Positions 7,710-15,010 of a stretch of DNA of 26,647 bases are shown piece after piece (within the stretch, counting starts at the first letter, position 1; every line of letters starts with the position of its first letter). The DNA is from an uncultured Verrucomicrobia subdivision 3 bacterium (lineage in GTDB: Bacteria; Verrucomicrobiota; Verrucomicrobiae; Limisphaerales; UBA11358): NCBI GenBank assembly GCA_903921455.1, contig CAIXPZ010000119.1, positions 1-26,647 of the forward strand. Reading direction: 5' to 3'. Under the pieces are notes generated by a model. It searched no databases, was not told the origin of the DNA, and was given only the letters and a program-made list of their open reading frames with translations. Position numbers and translations under genes: made by a program.

Positions 7710-9000
7710 TCCCGGCCCGTCTCAATCGGATGTGTTGGGACCCGCCGCCTGGCACAGTCTCGCCTGGTTGCTAATCGCGAACGGCGTCGGCTTGTTGCTG
7801 GCCACCTTGTTGTTGTTTCCCGCCCTCAACGCCTCCCTGGGTGAATGGACTTATGGTCGCTGGATGCCGGTGCATCTGAATCTCCAGCTTTACGGCTGGT
7901 GCAGCCTGCCGCTCGTGGCCTGGCTGCTGAACGTCTATCGCGTGGACGCATCGCCCGCCGCGCGCTGGAGCCGCTCGGCGCTGTGGGCGTGGTCGGCGGC
8001 GCTGGCGTTTGGCGCGTGTTCATGGCTGACCGGCCACACCGGCGGAAAATTGTTTCTCGACTGGCAAGGCTTCGCTCGCGTGCTGTTCCCCCTGGCGTCG
8101 TTCGCCCTCTGGCTCGTGCTGGCGGGGGCGCTGCGTTCCGAATGGCGTTCCGGCCGGAATCGTTCACGGGGCGAGCGGCTTGCCAAGCTGTTCGGACTGC
8201 TGGTGCTGCTGTCGGTGCCCGCCACGCTTTACTGGGCTGCCGATCCGAAAATTTATCCGCCGGTCAATCCCGACACCGGCGGGCCCACCGGCGCGAGCCT
8301 CCTCGAATCCACGCTGGGCATCGTCAGCGTCCTGCTGTTGCTGCCCTACGGTTGCGGCCGTCAACTGCGGGGCGGAAACCATTTTCTCTTCGCGGCCTGG
8401 GGGCTTTTCGCTTTTGAAATCGCCTTGAGTTTGTCGCTCGGACGCGGCAATGCCAGCCACCGGCTGCCGCTGCAATTTCTCGGGTTGGGGAGTCTGCTGC
8501 CGTGGATCGTCCTGCTGCCGCTCTATTTCAAATCGTTCCACTGGCCTGCCAGTGCCAGCCTGTGGCTGAACGCGCTGCTGTTTTGGTGGGGTGTTTTACT
8601 GGCGAGTGCGTGGACCATTTTTCTGCCGGGCCTGCTGGACCGGTTTAAATTTACCGACGGCCTCGTCGGCCATTCGCACCTGGCGATGGCGGGATTTGTT
8701 TCAAGCATGAACATCTTTTTGCTGGTTAATTTGCTCGGTGAAAAAAGGCGGGTCTTTGATTCGCGTTGGGCGTTCGCTGCCTGGCATGGCGGCGCGCTGG
8801 GCTACCTTGCCGCGATGTTTTTCGCCGGCTTGATTGAGGGACGCAATCCGGCGTTCAGCTTCGTTCCCGGCGCAATGCGCGATGGTATTTACCTGTTCCG
8901 GTTCGTTTGTGGTGCGTTGATGACGGCCGCCGCGCTGCATTGGTTCTGGCGTGCGACCCGGTTGAACCAGACTGTCCGGCCGGCGGAAAACTCACCATGA
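7699..9000 (+). CDS. Heme-copper-oxidase subunit-I-like membrane protein (CcoN/NorB-like)
   Basis: Polytopic membrane protein of 433 residues with roughly 10-12 helices, shorter than true CcoN. It resembles the heme-copper oxidase fold through H59 in the helix-2-like segment MPVHLNLQLYGW and an HSH pair (H325, H327) in GLVGHSHLAMAGFVSSMN. In the oxidase family the TM2 histidine and the second HxH histidine bind the low-spin heme and the first binds the high-spin heme. The helix-6/7 CuB histidines (HPEVY-like and HH) are not seen; the only histidines there (H228, H254, H281) lack the pattern. The CcoO-like cytochrome two genes downstream supports a redox role. It may be a b-heme electron-transfer subunit and not a working oxidase. 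Start at 7699 overlaps the ATPase gene; the stop overlaps the next start (ATGA). Confidence 0.72.
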   Translation: MSPDPGPSQSDVLGPAAWHSLAWLLIANGVGLLLATLLLFPALNASLGEWTYGRWMPVHLNLQLYGWCSLPLVAWLLNVYRVDASPAARWSRSALWAWSAALAFGACSWLTGHTGGKLFLDWQGFARVLFPLASFALWLVLAGALRSEWRSGRNRSRGERLAKLFGLLVLLSVPATLYWAADPKIYPPVNPDTGGPTGASLLESTLGIVSVLLLLPYGCGRQLRGGNHFLFAAWGLFAFEIALSLSLGRGNASHRLPLQFLGLGSLLPWIVLLPLYFKSFHWPASASLWLNALLFWWGVLLASAWTIFLPGLLDRFKFTDGLVGHSHLAMAGFVSSMNIFLLVNLLGEKRRVFDSRWAFAAWHGGALGYLAAMFFAGLIEGRNPAFSFVPGAMRDGIYLFRFVCGALMTAAALHWFWRATRLNQTVRPAENSP

Positions 9001-9416
9001 AATCCTTTTCTCCATCGCGTTGGTTACCGCTATTTCAATGGCTCGCCGGTTCTTGCGACACCGCCACCGGCGTCCTGCTGGTGATCGCGCCGGTGTGGAC
9101 GCTGAAACTGATGGGCGTGCAGGTGCTGCCGCAGCCGCTCGCATTCGCATCGTTCGTCGGGGTGTTCGTGCTGGGTGTCGGTTTGGCCTATTTGTCCATC
9201 GCCCAGCTGCCGCTGAATGCCGGGACCGCGCTCCGCTGGCAAACCGTCTGGAGCCTCACCGCGTTGATCCGCTCCTTGGTCGCCGGCTTCCTGCTATGGC
9301 AGATTCTCGTGGGCCGGATGGAAAAAGCGTGGCTTGCGGTCGCCGCCACCGACGGGGCGCTGGCGATTTTCCAATGGATCGGACTTAAATCCGGCTGGCT
9401 GGAGTTCACCGATTAG
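8997..9416 (+). CDS. Small hypothetical membrane protein
   Basis: A 139-residue protein with about four predicted membrane helices (roughly residues 14-36, 43-68, 84-104, 110-132) and few charged residues. I do not recognise the family. The ATG at 8997 overlaps the preceding stop in an ATGA arrangement, and the next start is three bases after its stop, so it is firmly embedded between the oxidase-like subunit and the cytochrome c fusion. It is likely an accessory or structural subunit of that redox module; this is inferred from position only. The same frame is open further upstream to 8907 but that part overlaps the oxidase-like gene. Confidence 0.8.
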   Translation: MKSFSPSRWLPLFQWLAGSCDTATGVLLVIAPVWTLKLMGVQVLPQPLAFASFVGVFVLGVGLAYLSIAQLPLNAGTALRWQTVWSLTALIRSLVAGFLLWQILVGRMEKAWLAVAATDGALAIFQWIGLKSGWLEFTD

Positions 9417-9419
9417 GCC

Positions 9420-11306
9420 ATGCGTTCTCCCGCTGAAATAATGAAGTGGCTGGCTGGCTGGCAGGGCATCGGCCTGATTGCCATCACCTACATATATTTT
9501 CTCATCTTTGCCCAGTTCGGTTTTTTGCAGTGTCTCGCGGAACTCGGCATCAGTGGCGATCACCTCAAAGCCATCATGGGGGCCATGGCCGTGGGGGGCA
9601 TTGCGGCCAGTCTGTTGACGCCGCGGCTCGAAAATTTCCACGAACCCGCCCGGCGCTTGCAATTGGCCTTCGCCGGCTGCGCCGCTGGCGCGTTGCTGAC
9701 GTTGCTGCCGCTGAATCTGTTCGGGGCGCTCGCGGTTTCCGGCTTGATTGGCGCCGCGTTGGGCGTCTTGACGGTGACCCTTGTGACGCATCTAAAATTG
9801 TGGCTGGGTCCGGGCCAGCCGCTGCTGAAAGTCGGTGCGGGCGTCGGGCTCGCGTATTTTATCTGCAACTATCCGGCGCTGTTTGGGGCGTCACCAGCGG
9901 TTATGGCCATGGTTTCTGCCGGGTTGTGCGTGGTTGGAATCGTCATGGCTGTTTTTACCACCAGCCAATCCGAAACTTCCATTGCGGCCGGCAAACCTGC
10001 TCCGTTCCTGCTGGCGTTGGCCTGTTTCACCGCGTTGGTGTGGCTGGATTCGGCGGCGTTCTTCATCATCCAAAACACGCCGGCGCTGAAGGCGGGCACG
10101 TGGGAAGGCTCGCGCCGGCTCTGGCAAAATGGTGGCGTCCACTTCATCGCCGCGCTCGTCAGTGCGCTGTTGCTCAACCGCCGCGGACTGGCTTTCACGC
10201 TGGCGTCGGCGATCACGTTTCTGGGCGGCGCGTGTCTGTTGCTGGCGGAACCGGGCCGCGCGGCGCTGGCGTCGGTCGCCTATCCCGTCGGGGTGTCGCT
10301 CTATTCGGTCGCCTTGGTGGCGTATCCGGCGTTGCTGGCAAACCAAGCCTCGACGACGGCTCGCGCCCGGCTTGCGGGTTGGTTGTATGCGGTGGCGGGC
10401 TGGATTGGTTCGGGCTTGGGCATCGGTATGGGCCAGAATCTGGGCCACATTCCGTCGTGGTTCGTGTTTGCCGCCGCGCTGCTGTTTTTTGCGCCGGTCT
10501 TTTGGAAAGTGCTTCGCCACCGTCCGCGCGAATTAGTGATGCTTGGTGTTTTATTCGGCGGCGCGTTTGTTTTGTTCAAAGTTATTGCGCCGGGGACTGG
10601 GGCGGAAGCGTCAGCGTCGCTCGTGGAGAAGGGGCGCCGGGTGTATCTCGCGGAAGGGTGTATTCATTGCCACTCGCAATATGTGCGGCCGGGCTCGCCG
10701 GATGAAATGATGTGGGGCACACCTACCGATGTGAACGCCAGCCGCGCCGAAGCGCCGCCGTTGATCGGGAATCGCCGGCAAGGGCCGGATCTGGCCACGG
10801 TGGGCAACCGCCGCTCGGCGCTGTGGCTGAAGGCGCACTTCCTTTCGCCGGGCATGGTGAGCTATCGTTCGCCGATGCCGGCCTATGCGCATCTGTTTGC
10901 CGATGAGCGCGGGGAGGCGCTGCTGGCCTATGTGCAAAGTTTGGGCGCGACCAATCTCGCGGAGCGGCTGGTGGAGCAGGGGACTTGGCATTTGCCTGAC
11001 CCGTTGAATGCGGGCCATCTCGATGGTGCTAGGCTTGCGGAGCGGTATTGTCTGACGTGTCATTCGGCTGCCGGGGCGATGCGGCAGACCTGGGGCAAGT
11101 CGTTCCGGCGACTGCCGCCGGATTTTGAGGGCGGACCTTTTGCCTATGCACCGGCGGCGGCTGATGTAAAATGGCGGCGGGATCGGATGGCTCAAATCAT
11201 CAAGTTCGGCCTGCCGGGAACGGACATGCCGGGCCACGAGTATCTGCCGGATGCCGAAATAGCGGCGCTGGCCGGATATATCGCCGCGCTATCCGCCCCG
11301 AAATGA
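9420..11306 (+). CDS. MFS-like membrane domain fused to CcoO-like di-heme cytochrome c
   Basis: Fusion of 628 residues. Residues about 12-390 form some 12 hydrophobic helices with MFS-like arrangement (for example MGAMAVGGIAASLLTPRL at 53-70). The C-terminal third is periplasmic. It starts with a CcoO-like segment: YLAEGCIHCHSQYVRPG with heme motif CIHCH at 414-418, GPDLATVG, and a likely axial methionine M486 in SPMPAYAHL. A second cytochrome c domain has CLTCH at 544-548 and likely axial M603 (TDMPGHEYLPD). CcoO normally carries a single anchor helix, so a transporter-like anchor is unusual. It may pass electrons to or from the oxidase-like subunit encoded two genes upstream. No signal peptide cleavage is expected; the first helix targets it to the membrane. 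The response-regulator start overlaps its stop. Confidence 0.85.
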   Translation: MRSPAEIMKWLAGWQGIGLIAITYIYFLIFAQFGFLQCLAELGISGDHLKAIMGAMAVGGIAASLLTPRLENFHEPARRLQLAFAGCAAGALLTLLPLNLFGALAVSGLIGAALGVLTVTLVTHLKLWLGPGQPLLKVGAGVGLAYFICNYPALFGASPAVMAMVSAGLCVVGIVMAVFTTSQSETSIAAGKPAPFLLALACFTALVWLDSAAFFIIQNTPALKAGTWEGSRRLWQNGGVHFIAALVSALLLNRRGLAFTLASAITFLGGACLLLAEPGRAALASVAYPVGVSLYSVALVAYPALLANQASTTARARLAGWLYAVAGWIGSGLGIGMGQNLGHIPSWFVFAAALLFFAPVFWKVLRHRPRELVMLGVLFGGAFVLFKVIAPGTGAEASASLVEKGRRVYLAEGCIHCHSQYVRPGSPDEMMWGTPTDVNASRAEAPPLIGNRRQGPDLATVGNRRSALWLKAHFLSPGMVSYRSPMPAYAHLFADERGEALLAYVQSLGATNLAERLVEQGTWHLPDPLNAGHLDGARLAERYCLTCHSAAGAMRQTWGKSFRRLPPDFEGGPFAYAPAAADVKWRRDRMAQIIKFGLPGTDMPGHEYLPDAEIAALAGYIAALSAPK

Positions 11307-11977
11307 CCATGAAAATTCTACTGGTGGAAGATGACCGCAAAATCGGCCAGTTCGTGAAGAAGGGGCTGGAGGAAGTGTCGTATGCCGCCGTGTGGGTGAA
11401 GACGGCGGCGGAGGCGCGGGCGATGGTCGCGCAGGATCTCTTTGACATCATCATTCTGGATATCGGCCTGCCTGACGGCAACGGCCTCGAATTGCTCACC
11501 GGCTGGCGCGAGCAAAAGCTCGCCACCCAGGTGCTCATTCTGAGCGCGCGGCACGAGGTGGATGACAAGATTGCCGGGTTGAATCTCGGGGCGGATGATT
11601 ACCTGACCAAGCCGTTCAGCTTCGGCGAATTGCTGGCGCGGCTGCGCTCCTTGGTGCGCCGGCATGCGGGCCAGAAAAAAACCGTGCTCGAACATCGCGG
11701 CGTCCGGCTCGATTTGTTGACGCGGGAAATCACCTTCGACGATGGGCCGGTGGCCTTGACCCAGCGGGAGTTTGCCCTGCTGGAATTGTTTCTGCACAAC
11801 CCCGGCCGCGTGCTGACGCGCACGCAGATCGCGGAAAAAATCTGGGATTGCCACTTCGACATGGAGACGAATCTGGTGGATGTCTATGTCGCCAAGCTGC
11901 GCGGCAAACTGCGCCGCGCCAATGAGACGGAATCGCTGATCCAAAGCGTGCGCGGGGTGGGCTACAAGCTGCTATGA
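11303..11977 (+). CDS. OmpR-family response regulator (CusR/CopR-like)
   Basis: Two-component response regulator with a receiver domain and a winged-helix DNA-binding domain. Counting from the ATG at 11309, the acidic pocket is D8-D9, the phosphoacceptor is D51 (IILDIGLPDGNG), the switch position is S79 and the conserved lysine is K101 (LTKPF). The output domain (about 125-222) has the LTQREFALLELF and VDVYVAKLRGKL segments and ends in RGVGYKLL. It resembles the heavy-metal CusR/CopR group. The start is either the ATG at 11303, which overlaps the cytochrome stop (ATGA) and adds two residues, or 11309. It overlaps the kinase start by four bases and probably regulates its own operon. Confidence 0.94.
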   Translation: MTMKILLVEDDRKIGQFVKKGLEEVSYAAVWVKTAAEARAMVAQDLFDIIILDIGLPDGNGLELLTGWREQKLATQVLILSARHEVDDKIAGLNLGADDYLTKPFSFGELLARLRSLVRRHAGQKKTVLEHRGVRLDLLTREITFDDGPVALTQREFALLELFLHNPGRVLTRTQIAEKIWDCHFDMETNLVDVYVAKLRGKLRRANETESLIQSVRGVGYKLL

Positions 11978-13338
11978 TTCCGCTGCGCACCTCGCACATC
12001 GCGTTTTATGCCGCCATCGTCACACTGACGTTCACGGTCGCCGTGGGCATCGGCTTCTGGTTCATCCGCGCGGAGATGCTAGCTGGGAATGATTTTTTAT
12101 TGGATGCCGAGAGCGAGGAAATCCTGGCGCGCGTCAAGCCGCTCACGCCGCCGGTTGATGCGGCGGTGCTGGAGACCGCGCTCAAGGAGCACATCCAGAA
12201 CGACGAGGCGCTTTTTTACTTTCAGGTGCATTCCGCCGCCGGCACCGTGATCTATGATTCCCCCAATCTCGGCCGGCAGCGGCTGCCCGACCTCACGGGC
12301 GGCGCGGACAAGCGCACGAAGACCTTTCCGTCGCTCGGGCTGATGCGCGTGGCGGAATATCACACGCCGACGCTGCATCTGCAGATTGCCATGTCCCTGC
12401 GGAATTTCGAGAGTGTGAACGGCGTTTTCATCCGCGTTTTCTGGCTGGGCATCCCCATCATCGCCGGTCTGAGTCTGGCCTTTGGTCTCGTGTTGCAGAA
12501 TCTCACCCTCCGTCCGATCCGGCTGATGCAGGCCACCGCCCGGCGCATCACGGCCAACAATCTCAACGAGCGCATCCCGGTGCCGCCCCGGGCGGGCGAA
12601 ATGACCGCGCTGGCCAAGTTGCTGAACGAGATGATGGACCGGTTGGAAAAATCCTTCACCCAGGTGAAGCGCTTCACGGCGGACACCTCCCATGAATTGA
12701 TGACGCCGCTGTCCGTCATCCGCCTGCATTCCGAGCGGTTGCTCAACGACTCGGATTTGCCGGTCAAATACCGGCATTCGGTGGAGGAGCAATTGCAGGC
12801 GACTATCTATCTCACTGAGACGCTGGAACGGCTGTTGACCCTCGCCAAGGCGGACTCCAGCGTGCTGCCGCTCAAGCTCCAGACCAGCCTGACCAGCGAT
12901 TACATCAATCAATTTACCGAAGATGCGAAACTGCTCGCCGAGAGCCGGGGATTGAAGCTGGTCGTCGCCCAGAATGATGCCGGCACGGCGGCCTTCGACC
13001 ACGGCTGGATTCGGCAGGTGCTGTTCAATCTCCTTTCCAATGCGATGCGCCACAGCCCGGCCAACGGCGTGATCACCTGTTACTCCCAATGCGCCGGGGA
13101 ACATTGGACCGTCGCCGTCTGGGACGAAGGGGGCGGCGTGCCGCCGGACCGGCTGGGGGACATCTTCGAGCGCTTTGTGCAGATCAACCCGCGTTCCGAA
13201 CCGGGCACCGGGGCCGGCCTCGGCCTGGCCATCTGCAAAAGCATCATCGAACTGCACCGCGGACAGATCTCCGCCCGCCTCCGGACCGATCGCTCCGGAT
13301 TGATTGTCCAATTTGCCCTGCCGCTGAATCGGGGCTAG
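11974..13338 (+). CDS. Membrane sensor histidine kinase (CusS-like)
   Basis: Sensor kinase of 454 residues paired with the preceding regulator. Helix 1 spans about 8-33, a periplasmic sensor region about 34-150, helix 2 about 150-172, then a HAMP domain to about 225. The phosphoacceptor H240 is in SHELMTPL, a small departure from the usual ELRTP. The ATPase domain has N-box NLLSN near 352-356, G1 DEGGGV, the F-box FERFV and G2 GTGAGLGLAI near 411-420. The arrangement is that of CusS-type metal sensors, but no His/Met-rich copper site is obvious in the sensor region, so the signal is unknown. It is the last gene of the operon. Confidence 0.93.
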   Translation: MIPLRTSHIAFYAAIVTLTFTVAVGIGFWFIRAEMLAGNDFLLDAESEEILARVKPLTPPVDAAVLETALKEHIQNDEALFYFQVHSAAGTVIYDSPNLGRQRLPDLTGGADKRTKTFPSLGLMRVAEYHTPTLHLQIAMSLRNFESVNGVFIRVFWLGIPIIAGLSLAFGLVLQNLTLRPIRLMQATARRITANNLNERIPVPPRAGEMTALAKLLNEMMDRLEKSFTQVKRFTADTSHELMTPLSVIRLHSERLLNDSDLPVKYRHSVEEQLQATIYLTETLERLLTLAKADSSVLPLKLQTSLTSDYINQFTEDAKLLAESRGLKLVVAQNDAGTAAFDHGWIRQVLFNLLSNAMRHSPANGVITCYSQCAGEHWTVAVWDEGGGVPPDRLGDIFERFVQINPRSEPGTGAGLGLAICKSIIELHRGQISARLRTDRSGLIVQFALPLNRG

Positions 13339-13459
13339 TCGCGCTGAATCGCCAATCGCATAATCCGGCCGGCCCGGTGTTGGACAACGCCGCTTCACGG
13401 ATAATCTGACTGGCGGCATCGCGGCCGCGACGTGATGCTGCCGATCACTGGGATTCAGG

Positions 13460-13477
13460 CCGAGGGTGAGCCCTCGG
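13460..13477 (+). repeat. Hairpin, 7-bp stem
   Basis: A perfect seven-base inverted repeat (CCGAGGG and CCCTCGG) with a TGAG loop. There is no T tract after it, so it is probably part of the repeat cluster and not a terminator. Confidence 0.6.
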
Positions 13478-13488
13478 CGAAGGTTTCT

Positions 13489-13528
13489 CCCTCTCCGTGG
13501 GGAGAGGGCCGGGGTGAGGGAGGACTTC
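13489..13528 (+). repeat. REP-like palindrome (CCCTCTCC/GGAGAGGG type)
   Basis: An inverted repeat, CCCTCTCC at 13489-13496 and GGAGAGGG at 13501-13508, is followed by CCGGGGTGAGGG. The same sequence type is scattered in intergenic regions of many bacterial genomes. Its function is unknown. Confidence 0.6.
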
Positions 13529-13685
13529 CAACCCATTTGGTTTTGCCGCCCGCAAAAACCGATCCCTACCCACCGACCACCTGGATCGCTCATCCCGTGG
13601 CCGGAAGCGCGGGTTCCCGCCCCTCCGCCGTGTTTAAGTAACCGTTCATCGCTGGCTGGCTCGCGCTCAAGCCCCGTCTTGGTTC

Positions 13686-13731
13686 GTCCCAACGGGACCA
13701 CCCGACAATAGCCCGGCGTTTGAACGCCGGG
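13686..13731 (+). repeat. Two adjacent palindromes
   Basis: The first is GTCCC-AAC-GGGAC at 13686-13698. The second is a perfect nine-base stem, CCCGGCGTT at 13712-13720 and AACGCCGGG at 13723-13731, with a two-base loop. They look like dispersed intergenic repeats. No poly-T tail is present. Confidence 0.6.
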
Positions 13732-13829
13732 TGTGCCGTCCGGAAATGCCTCGCCCAGCAGGACATGCGATAAATATTAAATCTGCATCTGGAAAATTTT
13801 GAAAAGACCGTGGAATCATTGTTAAATTA

Positions 13830-13852
13830 GGGCAAATTTCGCATTTGTGCCC
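13830..13852 (+). repeat. Imperfect inverted repeat upstream of the pseudopilin
   Basis: GGGCAAAT at 13830-13837 is mirrored by ATTTGTGCCC at 13843-13852, with one bulge. It lies in the AT-rich part of the gap, about 160 bases before the pseudopilin start. It could be an operator or a remnant; nothing decides this. Confidence 0.35.
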
Positions 13853-14009
13853 TGCGTCTCTAATTCCCTCAAATGAGCTACAATGGGGTGTAAAAAACCA
13901 ATTCCGGCAACCGCTGGCACCTGTAGTTCCTATTAAACACTAGCTGATATTCAATTATTTCATGTCGGGTTTTACTCCAGAACGGCTCCCTGTCAATTAA
14001 CGCCTGGTT

Positions 14010-14813
14010 ATGAATATTTCTTTAAAAAAATTACGGACAGCTTTTACGCTGATTGAACTGCTGGTGGTCATCGCCATCATTGCCATTCTGGCGGCGATGC
14101 TTTTGCCGGCGCTCTCCAAGGCCAAGGAGAAGGCCCAAAGCATCAAATGCTTAAGCAATATGAAGCAGCTCCAACTATGCTGGATCATGTATGCGGGGGA
14201 TAATAATGATCAGCTGGTGCCAAATTGGGTGCTGATTACCGCCTCTTCCCCTCCGGAAGCCTGGGTGGGTGGCAATATGAAAATTATGCCGGATGCCACC
14301 AATGTTACGTTGATTCAGAACAGCCGGTTGTATGCCTACAATTCATCCCCCGGCATTTATCAGTGTCCATCGGTCAAAACGCCTACACCCGCCGGGGCTA
14401 ATATAAGCCCCATCCGTTCGGTTTCGCTGAATGCCCGAATGGGAGCAGCCATTGCCGGCGACACCAGCGCAGCGGGACCCTTGAACACATTTACGGTCAG
14501 CGGCGCTTACCCGGTTTTCAAAAAACAATCGCAAATACACAGTCCTAGTCCGACCGAGGCACTCACGTTCATTGATGAAAGTTCTTGGACCATTGATGAC
14601 GGGATATTTTTTCTGGATATGTCCACAACCAGCTGGAACAACTCTCCCACCGTTCGCCACGGCAAAGCCTGCGTCATGTCCTTCGCCGATGGCCATTCGG
14701 AGCGTTGGGGGTGGAAGTCATTGAATACGGAGCAATCCGGCGGAGCGAGCGTCAGTAATCCCGGGACGATTACGGATTTGGTCAGGTTGCAAAAAGCCAT
14801 TTATGTTCCCTGA
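14010..14813 (+). CDS. Type II/IV-pilin-like secreted protein (H-X9-DG pseudopilin)
   Basis: Pseudopilin of 267 residues. A short positively charged leader ([11 protein letters not shown]) precedes the prepilin cleavage and helix motif [24 protein letters not shown]; processing by a PilD-type peptidase would expose F12, with the glutamate E16 at mature position +5. The C-terminal part has the H-X9-DG motif ([13 protein letters not shown]) found in large families of such proteins in Verrucomicrobiota and Planctomycetota. Members are thought to work with type II secretion-like systems, but roles are mostly unknown. It stands alone, 197 bases before the giant PATR gene, and might help in its secretion; that is speculative. 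Confidence 0.92.
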   Translation: MNISLKKLRTAFTLIELLVVIAIIAILAAMLLPALSKAKEKAQSIKCLSNMKQLQLCWIMYAGDNNDQLVPNWVLITASSPPEAWVGGNMKIMPDATNVTLIQNSRLYAYNSSPGIYQCPSVKTPTPAGANISPIRSVSLNARMGAAIAGDTSAAGPLNTFTVSGAYPVFKKQSQIHSPSPTEALTFIDESSWTIDDGIFFLDMSTTSWNNSPTVRHGKACVMSFADGHSERWGWKSLNTEQSGGASVSNPGTITDLVRLQKAIYVP

Positions 14814-15010
14814 AACCGAGCGATGCGAGGCCTCGGAAATAATTCAAATTAATTTGTCGGCTTTCCCATGGGAATAGCTCCTTGCTTTTCTGAACCACAA
14901 AATTTGAACAAACGAGAACAAACAGAATGTCGTCATGCTCCATTCATCTGAAGTCATAAACTCAACAAGTGCTGCTGCAACCGTAATATAACCGAAACTA
15001 TTCCATTGAT

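Larger units (their letters stand above)
13339..14009 (+). other. Long gene-free region with REP-like palindromes
   Basis: A non-coding gap between the two-component operon and the pseudopilin gene. It holds several palindromes listed separately and turns AT-rich from about 13770, which may contain the pseudopilin promoter. No typical -35/-10 pair was convincing. Short open frames over 13432-13711 have repeat-derived composition and are not accepted as genes. Confidence 0.6.

Noticed and set aside
12097..13701. 534-codon minus-strand open frame
   Set aside because: It is antisense to the histidine kinase, whose motifs are complete, and its translation is low-complexity His/Gln/Arg-rich.
13916..13934. 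TGGCAC-like start of a sigma-54 promoter upstream of the pseudopilin
   Set aside because: The -24 half is present (CTGGCAC) but the required GC of the -12 element is absent at the right spacing.
14816..14836. Possible hairpin after the pseudopilin gene
   Set aside because: The stem is only five bases with a long loop, and no T tract follows.
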